In this document: positions 7,504 to 17,239 of the stretch, in pieces | Position numbering within the stretch: position 1 is the first letter of the stretch | Layout: every line of letters begins with the position of its first letter | Assembly: GCA_964481475.1 (NCBI GenBank) | Contig: CAYZTG010000002.1 | Coordinates: 1-64,000 of the forward strand | Origin: DUQU01 sp964481475 | Lineage (GTDB): Bacteria; Bacillota_I; Bacilli_A; Acholeplasmatales; UBA5453 | Reading direction: 5' to 3' | Length of the DNA: 64,000 bases | The notes under the pieces: model-generated | The model's input: the letters and a program-made list of their open reading frames with translations, nothing else | Databases searched by the model: none | What the model was told of the DNA's origin: nothing | Position numbers and translations under genes: made by a program

Positions 7504-8661
7504 ATGAATGAAGAGAGAAAATATAAATTAGTAAATTTAATGAGATACTTAGGAGATGGATTTTTTTATCCATTTCTTGCGTTATACTTTAGTTATTTAA
7601 ATAAAACAGAATCTCAAATAGGTTGGTTAATGATGATTATTCCTTTACTAGGGGCACTTGTTAACCCTTTGTGGAGTAAATTAAGTAAAAATATTAATTA
7701 TAACCGAAAGTATCTTAAAGTTCTTACAATAATTGAGGCAGTTTCTATTATCTATTTATTATTTGTAGTTAAACTACCCTTACTAGTAATTGGAACAATT
7801 ATATTAGGAATTGTGGGACAGCCATTTTACGCTTTATTCGATGGTTACACAGCAGTATATACTCTCCAAGAAAATAAAAATTACGCTCCTATAAGACTTT
7901 ATGGTTCATTAGGTTTTGCTTTTGGGGCTTTAATTGCTGGTTATCTTTTAGAGATAACGTCTTTTACAGTTATTTTTAGTATTACAGCTAGTATATTTGT
8001 ATTAATTTCGCTAGTTGTAGCATGGATAAAACCACTTAACTTAGATTTAGATAAAACGTTAGTAGAAAAAGCTGAACCAAAACAACTAGTAAAAAACGGA
8101 TTATTTATTAAGTTTGTAATATATTTTGTAATTACCTGGGCGCTTTTATTTGGCGGTGATGCTTTTTTAGGTGTCTACTTTAAATCATTAGCAATTGAGT
8201 CAGGTTTATATGGTTTAATCCTTTTTGTCCAAGTTATCCTCGAAGCAGTTGTGTTATTTTTCCTAGCAAAATGGAAACATAAAGATAAATTAATGATCAC
8301 GATGATTGCGATCGTTTTAGCAAACTTTTTCAGATTTTTTATTTTTGGAATAGACGCTCCAATTTCTTTAATTATTTTTGCTAGTGTATTAAGACCAATT
8401 ACAGTTGGAGGGATGCTTTATGTTTCAATTGAGTATCTTAAATTAAAGATCTCTAGCAAAAATATTACCTTAGCAATTATGATTTCTCATTCACTTAAAA
8501 ATATCATTCAAGCCGTCTATACTTTATTAGGTGGTTATTACATCGAAAAATTTAGTTATCAATCATTTTATTTATATACAGCATTTATTACATTATTGGC
8601 TCTGTTTTTCATTGATTATAAGCAAAGCCGTGATATAATTGGGAAGGATGTGAGTAGATGA
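7504..8661 (+). CDS. MFS transporter (MFS_1-like/LacY-NHS type)
   Basis: 385 residues with about 12 hydrophobic segments. RLYGSLGFAFGALIAGYL near residues 131-148 is the RxxGSxG block typical of the MFS_1-like group that includes LacY and nucleoside/phenylpropionate permeases. The substrate cannot be told. The ribosome site is poor: the nearest GGAG is inside the preceding hairpin. ATG 7540 is an alternative start. Its end overlaps cvfB by four bases (ATGA), so it is translationally coupled to that gene. Confidence 0.85.
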   Translation: MNEERKYKLVNLMRYLGDGFFYPFLALYFSYLNKTESQIGWLMMIIPLLGALVNPLWSKLSKNINYNRKYLKVLTIIEAVSIIYLLFVVKLPLLVIGTIILGIVGQPFYALFDGYTAVYTLQENKNYAPIRLYGSLGFAFGALIAGYLLEITSFTVIFSITASIFVLISLVVAWIKPLNLDLDKTLVEKAEPKQLVKNGLFIKFVIYFVITWALLFGGDAFLGVYFKSLAIESGLYGLILFVQVILEAVVLFFLAKWKHKDKLMITMIAIVLANFFRFFIFGIDAPISLIIFASVLRPITVGGMLYVSIEYLKLKISSKNITLAIMISHSLKNIIQAVYTLLGGYYIEKFSYQSFYLYTAFITLLALFFIDYKQSRDIIGKDVSR

Positions 8662-9497
8662 ACGCAGGATTAATATATACTTTTAAAGTAGAAAGAGAAA
8701 CAGATATAGGATATATCTTAAAATACAACGAAGAAGAGATTTTTTTACATAAAAACGATTCTTTAAATAAGCAACTTAAACCAGGAGAAGAAGTTTCTGC
8801 TTTTTTGTTTCATGATTTCAAAGGCAGGTTAGCTGCTACTTTAGAAAAACCATTCATTACTATTGGTGAAATGGCATTTTTGGAAGTAGTTGGAATTAAT
8901 TATCATGTTGGTGTTTTTTTGAATAACGGAATTGGCAAAGATGTTTTATTAAGTAGAGATGATTTACCATTAAATAGAGAAATGTGGCCAAAAGAAAATG
9001 ATAAAGTATTAGTGACGATAAGAGAAAAAGGTCGTATAGTGGCAAAAAGGATTACAAAAGATAGTTTAAAAACCCCGATTACACTTAAAGAAAAAGATGA
9101 AGTTGATGCTTATGTAATGCAGTTTCATAATGAAGGTCTTTCTGTAGTAACCTTAAAAAAAGAAGTTATTTTTATTCATAAAACTCAAACAAGAGAGAAG
9201 CATCGCTTAGGAGAACAGGTTTTAGTAAGAGTAATGAAAGTTTACGAAGAAGTCATTAATGGGACTTTAATTAAGCAAAAGGAAGATATGATTAAATCAA
9301 ATGCTTTACTTATCTTAAATTATTTAAAAGAAAGAAAAGAAATGGATTTTGGCAATAATAGCCATCCAGATGAGATTTATAGTGAGTTTAATTTATCTAA
9401 AAAAGCTTTTAAAAGAGCTTTGGGTAATTTATATAGACAAAGATTAATAGATTTTAAAGATGAAAAGACAATATATGTAGGTGATAGTGATGAATAA
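8658..9497 (+). CDS. cvfB: CvfB-family S1/RNA-binding protein
   Basis: 279 residues. Several OB/S1-like repeats (for example GYILKYNEEEIFLHKND and YVMQFHNEGLSVVTLKKE) are followed by a C-terminal winged-helix region around 225-275 (PDEIYSEFNLSKKAFKRALGNLYRQ). This arrangement is that of CvfB/YitL proteins, RNA-binding factors that affect virulence-gene expression in staphylococci. Here the role is likely general post-transcriptional control. It overlaps MFS upstream and proS downstream, forming a three-gene unit. Confidence 0.85.
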   Translation: MNAGLIYTFKVERETDIGYILKYNEEEIFLHKNDSLNKQLKPGEEVSAFLFHDFKGRLAATLEKPFITIGEMAFLEVVGINYHVGVFLNNGIGKDVLLSRDDLPLNREMWPKENDKVLVTIREKGRIVAKRITKDSLKTPITLKEKDEVDAYVMQFHNEGLSVVTLKKEVIFIHKTQTREKHRLGEQVLVRVMKVYEEVINGTLIKQKEDMIKSNALLILNYLKERKEMDFGNNSHPDEIYSEFNLSKKAFKRALGNLYRQRLIDFKDEKTIYVGDSDE

Positions 9498-10905
9498 ATT
9501 AGTCAAAGAAATAACTTCAAGAGATGAAAATTTTGCTCAGTGGTATACTGATCTTTGCTTAAAAGCGGAATTAATGGATTATAGTGATACTGGAGGGTTT
9601 ATTATTTATAGGCCATATGGTTATGAAATGTGGGAAAATATTCAAGCTTATTTGAATAAAAAATTCAAAGAAACAGGACATGAAAATGTTTATATGCCAT
9701 TAGTTATTCCAGAAAAGCTTTTCCAAAAAGAAAAAGACCATGTTGAAGGATTTTCACCAGAAGTTGCCTACTTAAAAATTGATGGTGATGATAGTGATGA
9801 AAAATTAATAATTAGACCAACAAGTGAAGTTTTGTTTTGTGAACATTACCGTAAAATAGTAAATTCCTATCGAGACTTACCGAAAAAGTATAATCAGTGG
9901 TGCAGTGTTGTGAGATGGGAAAAAACAACTAGACCTTTTTTAAGAGGTAAAGAGTTTTTATGGCAAGAGGGTCATACCGTTCATGAGACTGAAGCTGAGG
10001 CAAGAGAAGAAACCTTACAAATGTTAGAGATCTATAAGAATATGGGCAAAGAACTGCTTGCAATTCCTTTTGTGACAGGTTTAAAGACGGAAAAGGAAAA
10101 GTTTGCTGGAGCAATTGAAACTTATTCAATTGAAGCACTAATGCATGATGGTAAGGCACTTCAAAGTGGAACTAGTCACTATTTTGGCCAAAACTTTTCT
10201 AAACCCTTTGAAATAATTTTTAGAGATAGTGAGAATAAAGAACAGTTTGCTTATCAAACAAGCTGGGGTGTTTCTACAAGACTATTGGGTGCAGTAATTA
10301 TGGTACATGGAGATAATGAAGGGTTATCACTTCCACCATACATCGCTCCTATTCAAGCAGTAATTATTCCAATTCAATCTAAACAAGAAATAGTCCAAGA
10401 GGTTTGCAGTAATGTTTATGAAAACTTAAAGAATAAAGGCCTTAGAGTGAAGTTTGATAATACAAATAAATCACCAGGATGGAAATTTAGTGAGTATGAA
10501 ATGAAGGGTGTCCCAATTAGAGTTGAAATAGGTCCAAAAGATATTGAAGCGAATGAAGTCACTCTTTCGATTAGACATAGTCGAGAAAAGATAAAAGTTT
10601 CTCTGGATAACTTAGTAGATGAAATTGAACAAATTTTAGTTAAAATACATGATGAAATGTATAAAAAAGCTTTGAATCATGTTAATTCAAACACTCATAC
10701 GTTAACAGATTACACACTTTTTAAAGAAACTATTAATCAAGGTGGCTACATTAAAATGAGTGTTAATGATGAAGCTGAAGAAATTATTAAAGAAGAGTAT
10801 CAAGCTTCTGCAAGAGTAATTGTTGATGAACCATTATTAAATGAAGTTTGTCCAATAACTAACAAAAAAGCAACAAAAACAATCTTATTTGCTAGAGCAT
10901 ATTAA
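9490..10905 (+). CDS. proS: prolyl-tRNA synthetase, archaeal/eukaryal type
   Basis: 471 residues from ATG 9490, preceded by AGGTGAT; GTG 9481 lacks an RBS. It charges tRNA-Pro. Class II motifs are visible: motif 2 VVRWEKTTRPFLRGKEFLWQE and motif 3 near GVSTRLLGAVIMVHGD. The anticodon-binding domain follows, then a C-terminal extension ending in LFARAY, typical of the archaeal/eukaryal form. The roughly 180-residue INS editing domain of most bacterial ProRS is absent. It overlaps cvfB by eight bases. Confidence 0.93.
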   Translation: MNKLVKEITSRDENFAQWYTDLCLKAELMDYSDTGGFIIYRPYGYEMWENIQAYLNKKFKETGHENVYMPLVIPEKLFQKEKDHVEGFSPEVAYLKIDGDDSDEKLIIRPTSEVLFCEHYRKIVNSYRDLPKKYNQWCSVVRWEKTTRPFLRGKEFLWQEGHTVHETEAEAREETLQMLEIYKNMGKELLAIPFVTGLKTEKEKFAGAIETYSIEALMHDGKALQSGTSHYFGQNFSKPFEIIFRDSENKEQFAYQTSWGVSTRLLGAVIMVHGDNEGLSLPPYIAPIQAVIIPIQSKQEIVQEVCSNVYENLKNKGLRVKFDNTNKSPGWKFSEYEMKGVPIRVEIGPKDIEANEVTLSIRHSREKIKVSLDNLVDEIEQILVKIHDEMYKKALNHVNSNTHTLTDYTLFKETINQGGYIKMSVNDEAEEIIKEEYQASARVIVDEPLLNEVCPITNKKATKTILFARAY

Positions 10906-10906
10906 T

Positions 10907-10935
10907 AAAAAGATGGAATTTTCCATCTTTTTTTA
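10907..10935. terminator. bidirectional terminator, proS and lplA
   Basis: Stem AAAAAGATGG / CCATCTTTTT with a six-base loop and T-runs both ways, between convergent genes. Confidence 0.8.
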
Positions 10936-11847
10936 AAATATCAAGTTATATATTTCGCTATAATCTTTTTTTAAAAATGCTAATTCTTGAGGAGTTGGCA
11001 TTTTATCATTTAATAAACTAGCGATTAATGGCAAACTCACGTTATCATATTCAATTAATGAATTTTTAATAAGGCCCTTTTTGATTTCAAAACTAATTTT
11101 ATAATTGTTTTTAGCTTCAAAAAAAGTTGCATTTGGCGATTCAAAATAATTCCATTCTTTAGTTAAGTACTTATCTTTTTCTAAGGCTTTGATTGCTTTT
11201 AGATCATAGTCGCTTAAAGTGATTAAGTTAGCTTTAGGGGCGATATCTTCATATAAGAAGTCGACTAATTCACTGAACGTTAACTTAGTAAACTGATTTA
11301 TATTAATAACTGATGAAGGCCTTGATTTAACTGATTTACTACTATGAGATTTACTTATTTGAAGACTTTCTTTTAATGATTCTAAATTCGTATCATATAA
11401 AATAGTTCCATGATGAAGTAAAATATTTTTATACAAAAATTGAGCGTTACCACCAATTTTATAATTATTAAGTTTCATATCACTTTTTGGGCTAAAATAA
11501 GCTTTTATACCTAATTTATTTAGTGAATCAATAATTGGTTTTGTCATTAATTCATAATTATTAACTTTTTTATTAGCATTAGTAATAAAAGTATAATTTA
11601 AATTACCTAAATCATGATAAACGGTTCCTCCGCCTGAGATTCTTCGAAAAAGGGGGATTTTTTGATTATCTAAGTAAGTTAAATTTACTTCTTGGTAGGG
11701 ATTTTGATTTCTTCCAACAATAATTGATTTTTCATTATGCCATAATAAAAAGAGATCATTCCCATTATAAATATGTTTTAAAATGTATTCTTCCCAAGCT
11801 AAATTGAAAGAGGGAGAAGTTGATAATGGCTTTAAGATATTTAGCAT
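10933..11847 (-). CDS. lplA: lipoate-protein ligase A
   Basis: 304 residues from the ATG at 11847, which has GAGGTG correctly spaced; the longer frame to 11859 would start inside that RBS. The catalytic core shows RRISGGGTVYHDLGNLNYTF (residues about 70-89), the lipoyl-AMP-binding loop, and KIGGNAQ with the lysine that contacts lipoyl-AMP. It attaches free lipoate to the lipoyl lysine of E2 enzymes. It is divergent from pdhABCD, whose E2 is the obvious substrate. An inverted repeat lies between them. Confidence 0.93.
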   Translation of the reverse strand: MLNILKPLSTSPSFNLAWEEYILKHIYNGNDLFLLWHNEKSIIVGRNQNPYQEVNLTYLDNQKIPLFRRISGGGTVYHDLGNLNYTFITNANKKVNNYELMTKPIIDSLNKLGIKAYFSPKSDMKLNNYKIGGNAQFLYKNILLHHGTILYDTNLESLKESLQISKSHSSKSVKSRPSSVININQFTKLTFSELVDFLYEDIAPKANLITLSDYDLKAIKALEKDKYLTKEWNYFESPNATFFEAKNNYKISFEIKKGLIKNSLIEYDNVSLPLIASLLNDKMPTPQELAFLKKDYSEIYNLIF

Positions 11848-11903
11848 ATAACACCTCATAATACTAGTTTACCATAGATAAAATCAAGATAAGTATTAAA
11901 TGA

Positions 11904-11952
11904 TTATTTAGTGAGCAAATAAGCCTAAATAACTGTCCTTGTAGTCTATAAT
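11904..11952. promoter_or_regulatory. pdh promoter region with inverted repeat
   Basis: TTATTTAG (11904-11911) and CTAAATAA (11925-11932) form a perfect 8-bp inverted repeat 13 bases apart. A TATAAT at 11947-11952 is the likely pdhA -10. The right arm covers where its -35 would lie, a position suited to a repressor. The -35 itself is poor. Confidence 0.45.
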
Positions 11953-11982
11953 AATAGTGGAAAATAATAAGGAGGACGAGCA

Positions 11983-13065
11983 ATGTTTAAAACATATGAT
12001 GCTACAAAAGATAAGGCGTATCAAATATTAGATGAAAAAGGTAAAATCGTTAATGAAAAAGATGAACCTAAGCTAAAAAAGGAAACGTTACTTAAAATGT
12101 ATAAAACAGCCCTCTTAGCGAGACAAGCTGATATTAAAGCTCTTCAATACCAAAGACAAGGGAGAATGCTTACTTATGCGCCTAATATGGGGCAAGAGGC
12201 AACTCAAATTGGTATTGCAGCTGCAATGGAACAAAGAGATTGGTTTTCACCGATGTATCGTGATCTAAGTGTTAGATTATACCGTGGTGAAGAACTTGAA
12301 AATATTTATTTATATTGGTATGGTAATGAGCGAGGTTCAATGGTACCTGAAGGAGTTAGAAACTTACCAGTTAATGTCATTATTGGTTCACAGTCTAACA
12401 TTGCTAGTGGTTTAGCAATGGCTTCTAAAGTTAAAAAGACAGATGAAGTTACTGTGTTTTCAATTGGCGATGGCGGGACATCACATGCAGAGTTTTACGA
12501 AGGATTAAACTTTGCGGGTGCATTTGATTTACCAGTAGTTTCAGTAATTCAAAATAACCAATATGCAATTTCTACCCCTACAGCAGTTGCGACAAAAGCA
12601 GAAACTTTTGCACAAAAAGGGGTAGCCTTTGGAATTCCTTACGCCCTTGTTGATGGCAATGACGTTTTAGCAGTTTATAAAACAGTTAAAACAGCAATCG
12701 ATAGAGCAAGGAAGGGAGAGGGACCAAGCTTAATTGAAGCTTACACTTATCGTATGGGACCCCATACGACATCTGATGACCCTTCGATTTATCGAACAAA
12801 AGAAGAGGAAGATGCTTGGGCAAAAAAAGATCCTTTAATTAGATTTAAAGCTTACTTAATTAATAAAGGATATTGGTCTGAAAAAGATGAAGAAAAATAT
12901 TTAGAAGAATTAGATACTTATATTGGAGAAACTTTCCAAAAGGTAGAAAGTTATGGTGCTAATGTAGAGTTAGAAGAAATTTTCGAACACACATTTGCTG
13001 AACTAACTCCAGAATTAAAAGAACAAATTGACGAACATAAGCAATTTTTAAAAGAGGTGAAATAA
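11983..13065 (+). CDS. pdhA: pyruvate dehydrogenase E1 component, alpha subunit
   Basis: 360 residues. The thiamine-pyrophosphate motif starts at GDGGTSHAEFYEG and ends at NNQYAI. The phosphorylation-loop region YRMGPHTTSDDPSIYR is typical of E1-alpha. With PdhB it decarboxylates pyruvate and passes the hydroxyethyl group to E2 lipoate. RBS AGGAGG lies just upstream. First gene of a tight operon, one base before pdhB. A branched-chain 2-oxo acid substrate is not excluded, but the set most resembles PDH. Confidence 0.92.
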   Translation: MFKTYDATKDKAYQILDEKGKIVNEKDEPKLKKETLLKMYKTALLARQADIKALQYQRQGRMLTYAPNMGQEATQIGIAAAMEQRDWFSPMYRDLSVRLYRGEELENIYLYWYGNERGSMVPEGVRNLPVNVIIGSQSNIASGLAMASKVKKTDEVTVFSIGDGGTSHAEFYEGLNFAGAFDLPVVSVIQNNQYAISTPTAVATKAETFAQKGVAFGIPYALVDGNDVLAVYKTVKTAIDRARKGEGPSLIEAYTYRMGPHTTSDDPSIYRTKEEEDAWAKKDPLIRFKAYLINKGYWSEKDEEKYLEELDTYIGETFQKVESYGANVELEEIFEHTFAELTPELKEQIDEHKQFLKEVK

Positions 13066-13066
13066 G

Positions 13067-14050
13067 ATGGCTGCATTAACATTATTACAAGCAATAAACC
13101 AAGCTTTAGATCAAGCAATGGAAAAAGATGAAAGAGTTGTCGTTTATGGTGAAGATGCTGGGTTTGAGGGTGGCGTTTTTAGAGTAACTGCAGGGCTTCA
13201 AAAGAAGTATGGAAAAGAAAGAGTTTTTGATACACCAATTAGTGAATCAGCCCTAACCGGAACAGCAGTTGGTATGGCTATTAATGGCTTGCTACCAGTC
13301 GCTGAAATTCAGTTTGATGGTTTTATTTTTCCAGGATTAACAGACTTAGTAACACACGCGGCGAGATTTAGAAATAGATCTAGAGGACAATATTCAGTAC
13401 CAATGGTTGTAAGAATACCTCATGGTGGAGGGATTAGAGCTTTAGAACATCACTCTGAATCTATTGAAATGTTTTTAGCATCAGTTCCGGGCTTAAAAGT
13501 AGTTTCACCTTCTAACCCTTATGATGCCAAAGGCTTGTTATTAGCAGCGATTAATGATCCAGATCCAGTTGTTTATTTAGAACCTAAAAAGATTTACCGT
13601 GCGGGAAGGCAAGAAGTACCAGAAGAAATGTATGAAGTTCCAATAGGTAAAGCAAAAGTAGTTAAAGAAGGAACTGACATGACGATTGTTGCTTGGGGAG
13701 CATTAGTTAGATTAGTAGAAAAAGCTGCAAGTATAGTTGCAGAAGAAGGCATTAATGTAGAAGTAATTGATTTAAGAACAATTGTTCCTTATGATAAAGA
13801 AACAATTATTGAATCAGTCAAAAAAACAGGTAAATTCATGGTAGTTACAGAAGCAGTTAAATCGTATGGCCCTGCTGGAGAATTAATTGCTATGGTTAAT
13901 GAAAAAGCATTTTATTATTTAGAAGCTGCTCCAGTTAGATTTACTGGTTTTGATATTACTGTCCCTCTAGCAAGAGGTGAACATTACCATTATCCATCAG
14001 AGGAAAAGGTAGTAAGCTATATTAGAAAACTTCATAAGGAAAAACCATAA
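13067..14050 (+). CDS. pdhB: pyruvate dehydrogenase E1 component, beta subunit
   Basis: 327 residues, full length. The transketolase pyrimidine-binding domain comes first (GEDAGFEGGVFRVT, TPISESALTGTAVGMA). The C-terminal transketolase domain follows (VAWGALVRLVEKAA, VIDLRTIVPYD). It forms the alpha2beta2 E1 with PdhA; the conserved Glu in SESAL contacts TPP. Second gene of the operon. Confidence 0.94.
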   Translation: MAALTLLQAINQALDQAMEKDERVVVYGEDAGFEGGVFRVTAGLQKKYGKERVFDTPISESALTGTAVGMAINGLLPVAEIQFDGFIFPGLTDLVTHAARFRNRSRGQYSVPMVVRIPHGGGIRALEHHSESIEMFLASVPGLKVVSPSNPYDAKGLLLAAINDPDPVVYLEPKKIYRAGRQEVPEEMYEVPIGKAKVVKEGTDMTIVAWGALVRLVEKAASIVAEEGINVEVIDLRTIVPYDKETIIESVKKTGKFMVVTEAVKSYGPAGELIAMVNEKAFYYLEAAPVRFTGFDITVPLARGEHYHYPSEEKVVSYIRKLHKEKP

Positions 14051-14060
14051 GGAGGTAATT

Positions 14061-15314
14061 ATGTATTCATTTAAATTTGCAGATATCGGTGAAGGTATTC
14101 ACGAAGGTACTATTTTAAAGTGGGAAGTAAAAGAAGGGGATCAAGTAAAAGAAGGAGACACCTTAGTAATTGTTGAAACAGATAAAGTCAATGCTGAATT
14201 ACCATCTCCTGTTCATGGCAAGATTCATAAAATTAATTTTAAAGAAGGCGATGATATTCATGTAGGCGATATTATTGTTGTTATTGATGATGGTAGTGAA
14301 ACGGAAGTCGCCACATCAACTCCAAAAGAAGAACCTAAAAAAGAGCCACAAGGCGAAAAGGGTGCTGCGGTAGTTGGTGAAATTGAGGTTTCTGATGAAA
14401 TAATTGTTTCAAGTTATCAACAAACAGATAAGTCTTCCACAAATAAAGTTTTAGCCAGCCCAGTAGCAAGAAAACTTGCAAATGACTTAAATCTTAACTT
14501 AAAAAATGTTTCCGGGACTGGTCCTCAAGGAAGAGTTTTAAAAGATGATATTATTAATCAAAGTAAACCAAAAGAACAAATACCTACTGTGGGCTCACTA
14601 AGTCAACCTGAAGGAGATGTCGAAGTAATTAAAGTTTCTCGTCTTAGAAGAGCAATCTCTAATGCTATGACAACTTCAAAACAAATGATACCTCATACTG
14701 TTTTATTTGATTCAGTCAATGTTGATGAATTAGTTAACTTTAGAAATGAAGCTAAACTTGTAGCTGAAAAACAAGGTATTAAATTAACTTATATGGCTTT
14801 TATTAGTAAAGCAGTTGCAATTGCAATTAAAGAATTTCCTGTTTTTAATTCATCATTTAATGCAGAAAAAGGGGAAATTTATTTAAAACGTGATATTAAT
14901 ATTGGAATTGCAGTCGATACTGCTGATGGATTAATTGTCCCTAATGTTAAACATGTAGATAAACTATCATTATTTGAGTTAGCTAATGAAATTAATGATA
15001 AAGCAACAAAAGCAACTAATAGAACTCTTGCTTTCGCTGAACAACAAAATGGTACTTTTACAATTACTAACTTTGGTTCAATTGGAGTTCCTTATGGAAC
15101 CCCTATTATTAATTATCCAGAAGTAGCTATCTTAGGCGTTGGAAAAATTACTAAACAACCTTGTTGTGTCGATGGGGATACCATTAAAATAGGAAATATG
15201 CTACCATTATCATTGGGGGTAGACCATCGTATTATTGATGGTGCCGATGCAGGTAGATTTTTAAACAGACTTAAAGAATTACTCGGCAATCCTACATTAT
15301 TATTACTAAATTAG
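14061..15314 (+). CDS. pdhC: dihydrolipoamide acetyltransferase (E2)
   Basis: 417 residues. One N-terminal lipoyl domain carries the lipoylated Lys42 in ETDKVNAE. A charged linker (about 80-130) leads to the peripheral-subunit-binding domain (SPVARKLANDLNLNL, GTGPQGRVLKDDI). The catalytic acetyltransferase domain ends with DHRIIDG, the active-site His. It transfers acetyl groups to CoA and forms the core of the complex. RBS GGAGG is ten bases downstream of pdhB. Confidence 0.95.
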   Translation: MYSFKFADIGEGIHEGTILKWEVKEGDQVKEGDTLVIVETDKVNAELPSPVHGKIHKINFKEGDDIHVGDIIVVIDDGSETEVATSTPKEEPKKEPQGEKGAAVVGEIEVSDEIIVSSYQQTDKSSTNKVLASPVARKLANDLNLNLKNVSGTGPQGRVLKDDIINQSKPKEQIPTVGSLSQPEGDVEVIKVSRLRRAISNAMTTSKQMIPHTVLFDSVNVDELVNFRNEAKLVAEKQGIKLTYMAFISKAVAIAIKEFPVFNSSFNAEKGEIYLKRDINIGIAVDTADGLIVPNVKHVDKLSLFELANEINDKATKATNRTLAFAEQQNGTFTITNFGSIGVPYGTPIINYPEVAILGVGKITKQPCCVDGDTIKIGNMLPLSLGVDHRIIDGADAGRFLNRLKELLGNPTLLLLN

Positions 15315-15325
15315 GAGGGGTAGAT

Positions 15326-16701
15326 ATGTATGATATTACAATTATTGGTGGGGGACCAGGGGGTTATGTAGCGGCAATTAAAGCTGCTCAGTTTGGTGCT
15401 AAAGTTGCTTTAATTGAAAAGGATATAGTTGGTGGTATTTGCTTAAACCATGGCTGTATTCCTACAAAAGCAATTATTAAATCAACGAAAGTTTATGAAA
15501 CTTTAAAAAGTAGTAAAGATTTTGGAATTATTACTAACGATTCAGTTAGTTTTGATTGGCAAGCAATTATTAAACGTAAAGATGGGATTGTTAAGCAGTT
15601 AACAAATGGAGTTAGTTTCTTACTTAAGAAAAATAAAGTTGATGTCTTTAATGGTTATGGGGAAATCGTTGATAAAAATAAAGTTAAAGTTAACGATCAA
15701 GAATTAAATACGAAAACAATTATTATCGCAACAGGCTCATCTGCAATTATTCCCCCAATAGAAGGAGCAAAAGAAGCTTTTGAAAGTGGACACTTGCTCA
15801 CTTCAAAAGAACTATTAAATTTAAAAGAATTTCCTAACTCAATTACTATTGTTGGTGGAGGAGTTATCGGCATTGAGTTTGCAACTATTTTTAACTCACT
15901 AGGTGCTAAAGTTACAATTATTGAAAGATTACCGAGTATTCTTATAAATATGGATGAAGAAATTCAAACTGCTTATACAAGAAAACTAAAAAAGGATGGA
16001 ATCCAAATTTTAACAAGCGCCAACGTCACTAAAGTAAATAAAAATATAATTACTTATGAACTTGATGGTAAAAATAATGAAATTACAAGTAGTCTTATCT
16101 TAATGGCTGTGGGGACTAGAGCTAATAGTAGTGCTTTTAAATCACTAAATTTAAAAATGGAGAACGCTAATATTGTAACTGATGGCTTCTTAAGAACAAG
16201 TATAGAAGGTATTTATGCAATTGGTGATGTTAATGGTAAACATATGCTTGCTCACGTAGCTTCTCATGAAGGAATTGTTGCTGTTAGCCATATTTTAGGT
16301 AAAGAACCAAGACCGGTAGATTATAACAAAATACCATCAGCAGTTTNNNNNNNNNNGGATCACCTGAGATTGCAACGATTGGTTTAACTGAGAAAGAGGC
16401 AAAAGAAAAAAATCTTCACTATAAAGTTTCTAAAGTTCCTCTTGCAGCGATTGGTAAAGCATTAGCTGATGGTGAAAGAGAAGGTTTCATTAAACTAATA
16501 GTTGATGAAAACTATTTAGAGATTATTGGAGTACATATTTATGCATATGGGGCAACAGAACTTATTAGTGAGTATAGTTTAGCAATGATCTCAGAAGCGA
16601 CAGCTTATGAAATAAGCGAAACGATTCATCCCCATCCAACATTATCAGAATTAAACTTAGAAGCAGCCTTAGGAGCTGTTGATAAACCAATTCACGTATA
16701 A
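15326..16701 (+). CDS. pdhD: dihydrolipoamide dehydrogenase (E3), crossed by an assembly gap
   Basis: FAD-binding GGGPGGYVAA is at the start and the redox-active disulfide is in GGICLNHGCIP. The NAD-binding motif IVGGGVIGIEFA and the C-terminal dimer domain with catalytic HPHPTLSE are present. No lipoyl domain is fused. A ten-N gap at 16347-16356 falls between KIPSAV and GSPEIATIGLTE; the frame changes across it only because the gap is a placeholder. A true gap of two bases would restore V-(Y/F)-G-S-P-E at normal family spacing. It ends in IHV and TAA at 16699-16701. It reoxidises E2 lipoate with NAD. Confidence 0.93.
16347..16356. other. assembly gap (10 N) in pdhD
   Basis: Ten N. Reading-frame and family spacing suggest the real missing length is about two bases, so the run is a fixed-size placeholder. 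Confidence 0.9.
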
Positions 16702-16724
16702 GATAAAAATTATTAATAAATTAT

Positions 16725-16765
16725 AAAAAGTGTTAGATCTTTTGGATACTTAACACTTTTTTTAT
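16725..16765 (+). terminator. terminator of the pdh operon
   Basis: An 11-bp stem AAAAAGTGTTA/TAACACTTTTT with a 15-base loop, followed by more T. Confidence 0.8.
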
Positions 16766-16779
16766 TTTAAAACACTATA

Positions 16780-16808
16780 TTAAAAAAACCTTGTCATATC
16801 AAGGTTTT
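16780..16808 (-). terminator. terminator of yidD
   Basis: On the minus strand AAAACCTTG/CAAGGTTTT with loop ATATGA is followed by a T-run. Confidence 0.7.
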
Positions 16809-16833
16809 CATAGTAGTCAAATTGTAATATTGG

Positions 16834-17073
16834 TTATTTTTCTTTTTTAATCTTTATCTTTTTTTCTGGAACTGGATCATATTTTGGTTTTACTAAAGGG
16901 TTACAAGAAATAATTCTCTTGAGCGTTAAAAAACTAGCTTTAAAAAAGTTAAATCGTTGATATGCTTCAAGTCCATACTGAGAACAAGTAGGATAATGTC
17001 TACATCTTCTTTGACTGCCAGGACTAATTTTTTTTTGATACCAAAGTATCAATTTAATTGCTAATTTTCTCAT
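16834..17073 (-). CDS. yidD: YidD membrane-insertion assembly factor
   Basis: 79 residues from ATG 17073, chosen because AAGAAGGTG lies seven bases upstream; the frame is open to 17127 without a better RBS. SPGSQRRCRHYPTCSQYGLEA contains the family's conserved CRxxPTCSxY core, and NPL follows near the C-terminus. A basic amphipathic N-terminal helix would bind the inner membrane face. It is thought to assist YidC/Sec insertion of membrane proteins; yidC is not nearby. The C-terminal tail is lysine-rich. Confidence 0.92.
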   Translation of the reverse strand: MRKLAIKLILWYQKKISPGSQRRCRHYPTCSQYGLEAYQRFNFFKASFLTLKRIISCNPLVKPKYDPVPEKKIKIKKEK

Positions 17074-17175
17074 ATATAACACCTTCTTTAGTATATCATA
17101 ACTTTTGCTTAAAAAATTATCATACACATGGTATAAGTGAAATTTTATTAAAATAACAGATTTATAGGATAAATA

Positions 17176-17204
17176 TTGTTAGATTAACAAAAATATTATA
17201 TAAT
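17176..17204 (+). promoter_or_regulatory. promoter of the nfeD-SPFH operon
   Basis: TTGTTA at 17176-17181 and TATAAT at 17199-17204 with a 17-base spacer. Confidence 0.7.
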
Positions 17205-17239
17205 ATTATTAGAGATACATATAGATAGGAGGTAAAAAG

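Noticed and set aside
8600..9490. T-box leader for proS
   Set aside because: proS starts inside cvfB with no intergenic leader, so there is no space for a T-box.
15326..16701. Frameshift or truncation of dihydrolipoamide dehydrogenase
   Set aside because: The frame change coincides with the N run, and both flanks are well-conserved parts of one protein.
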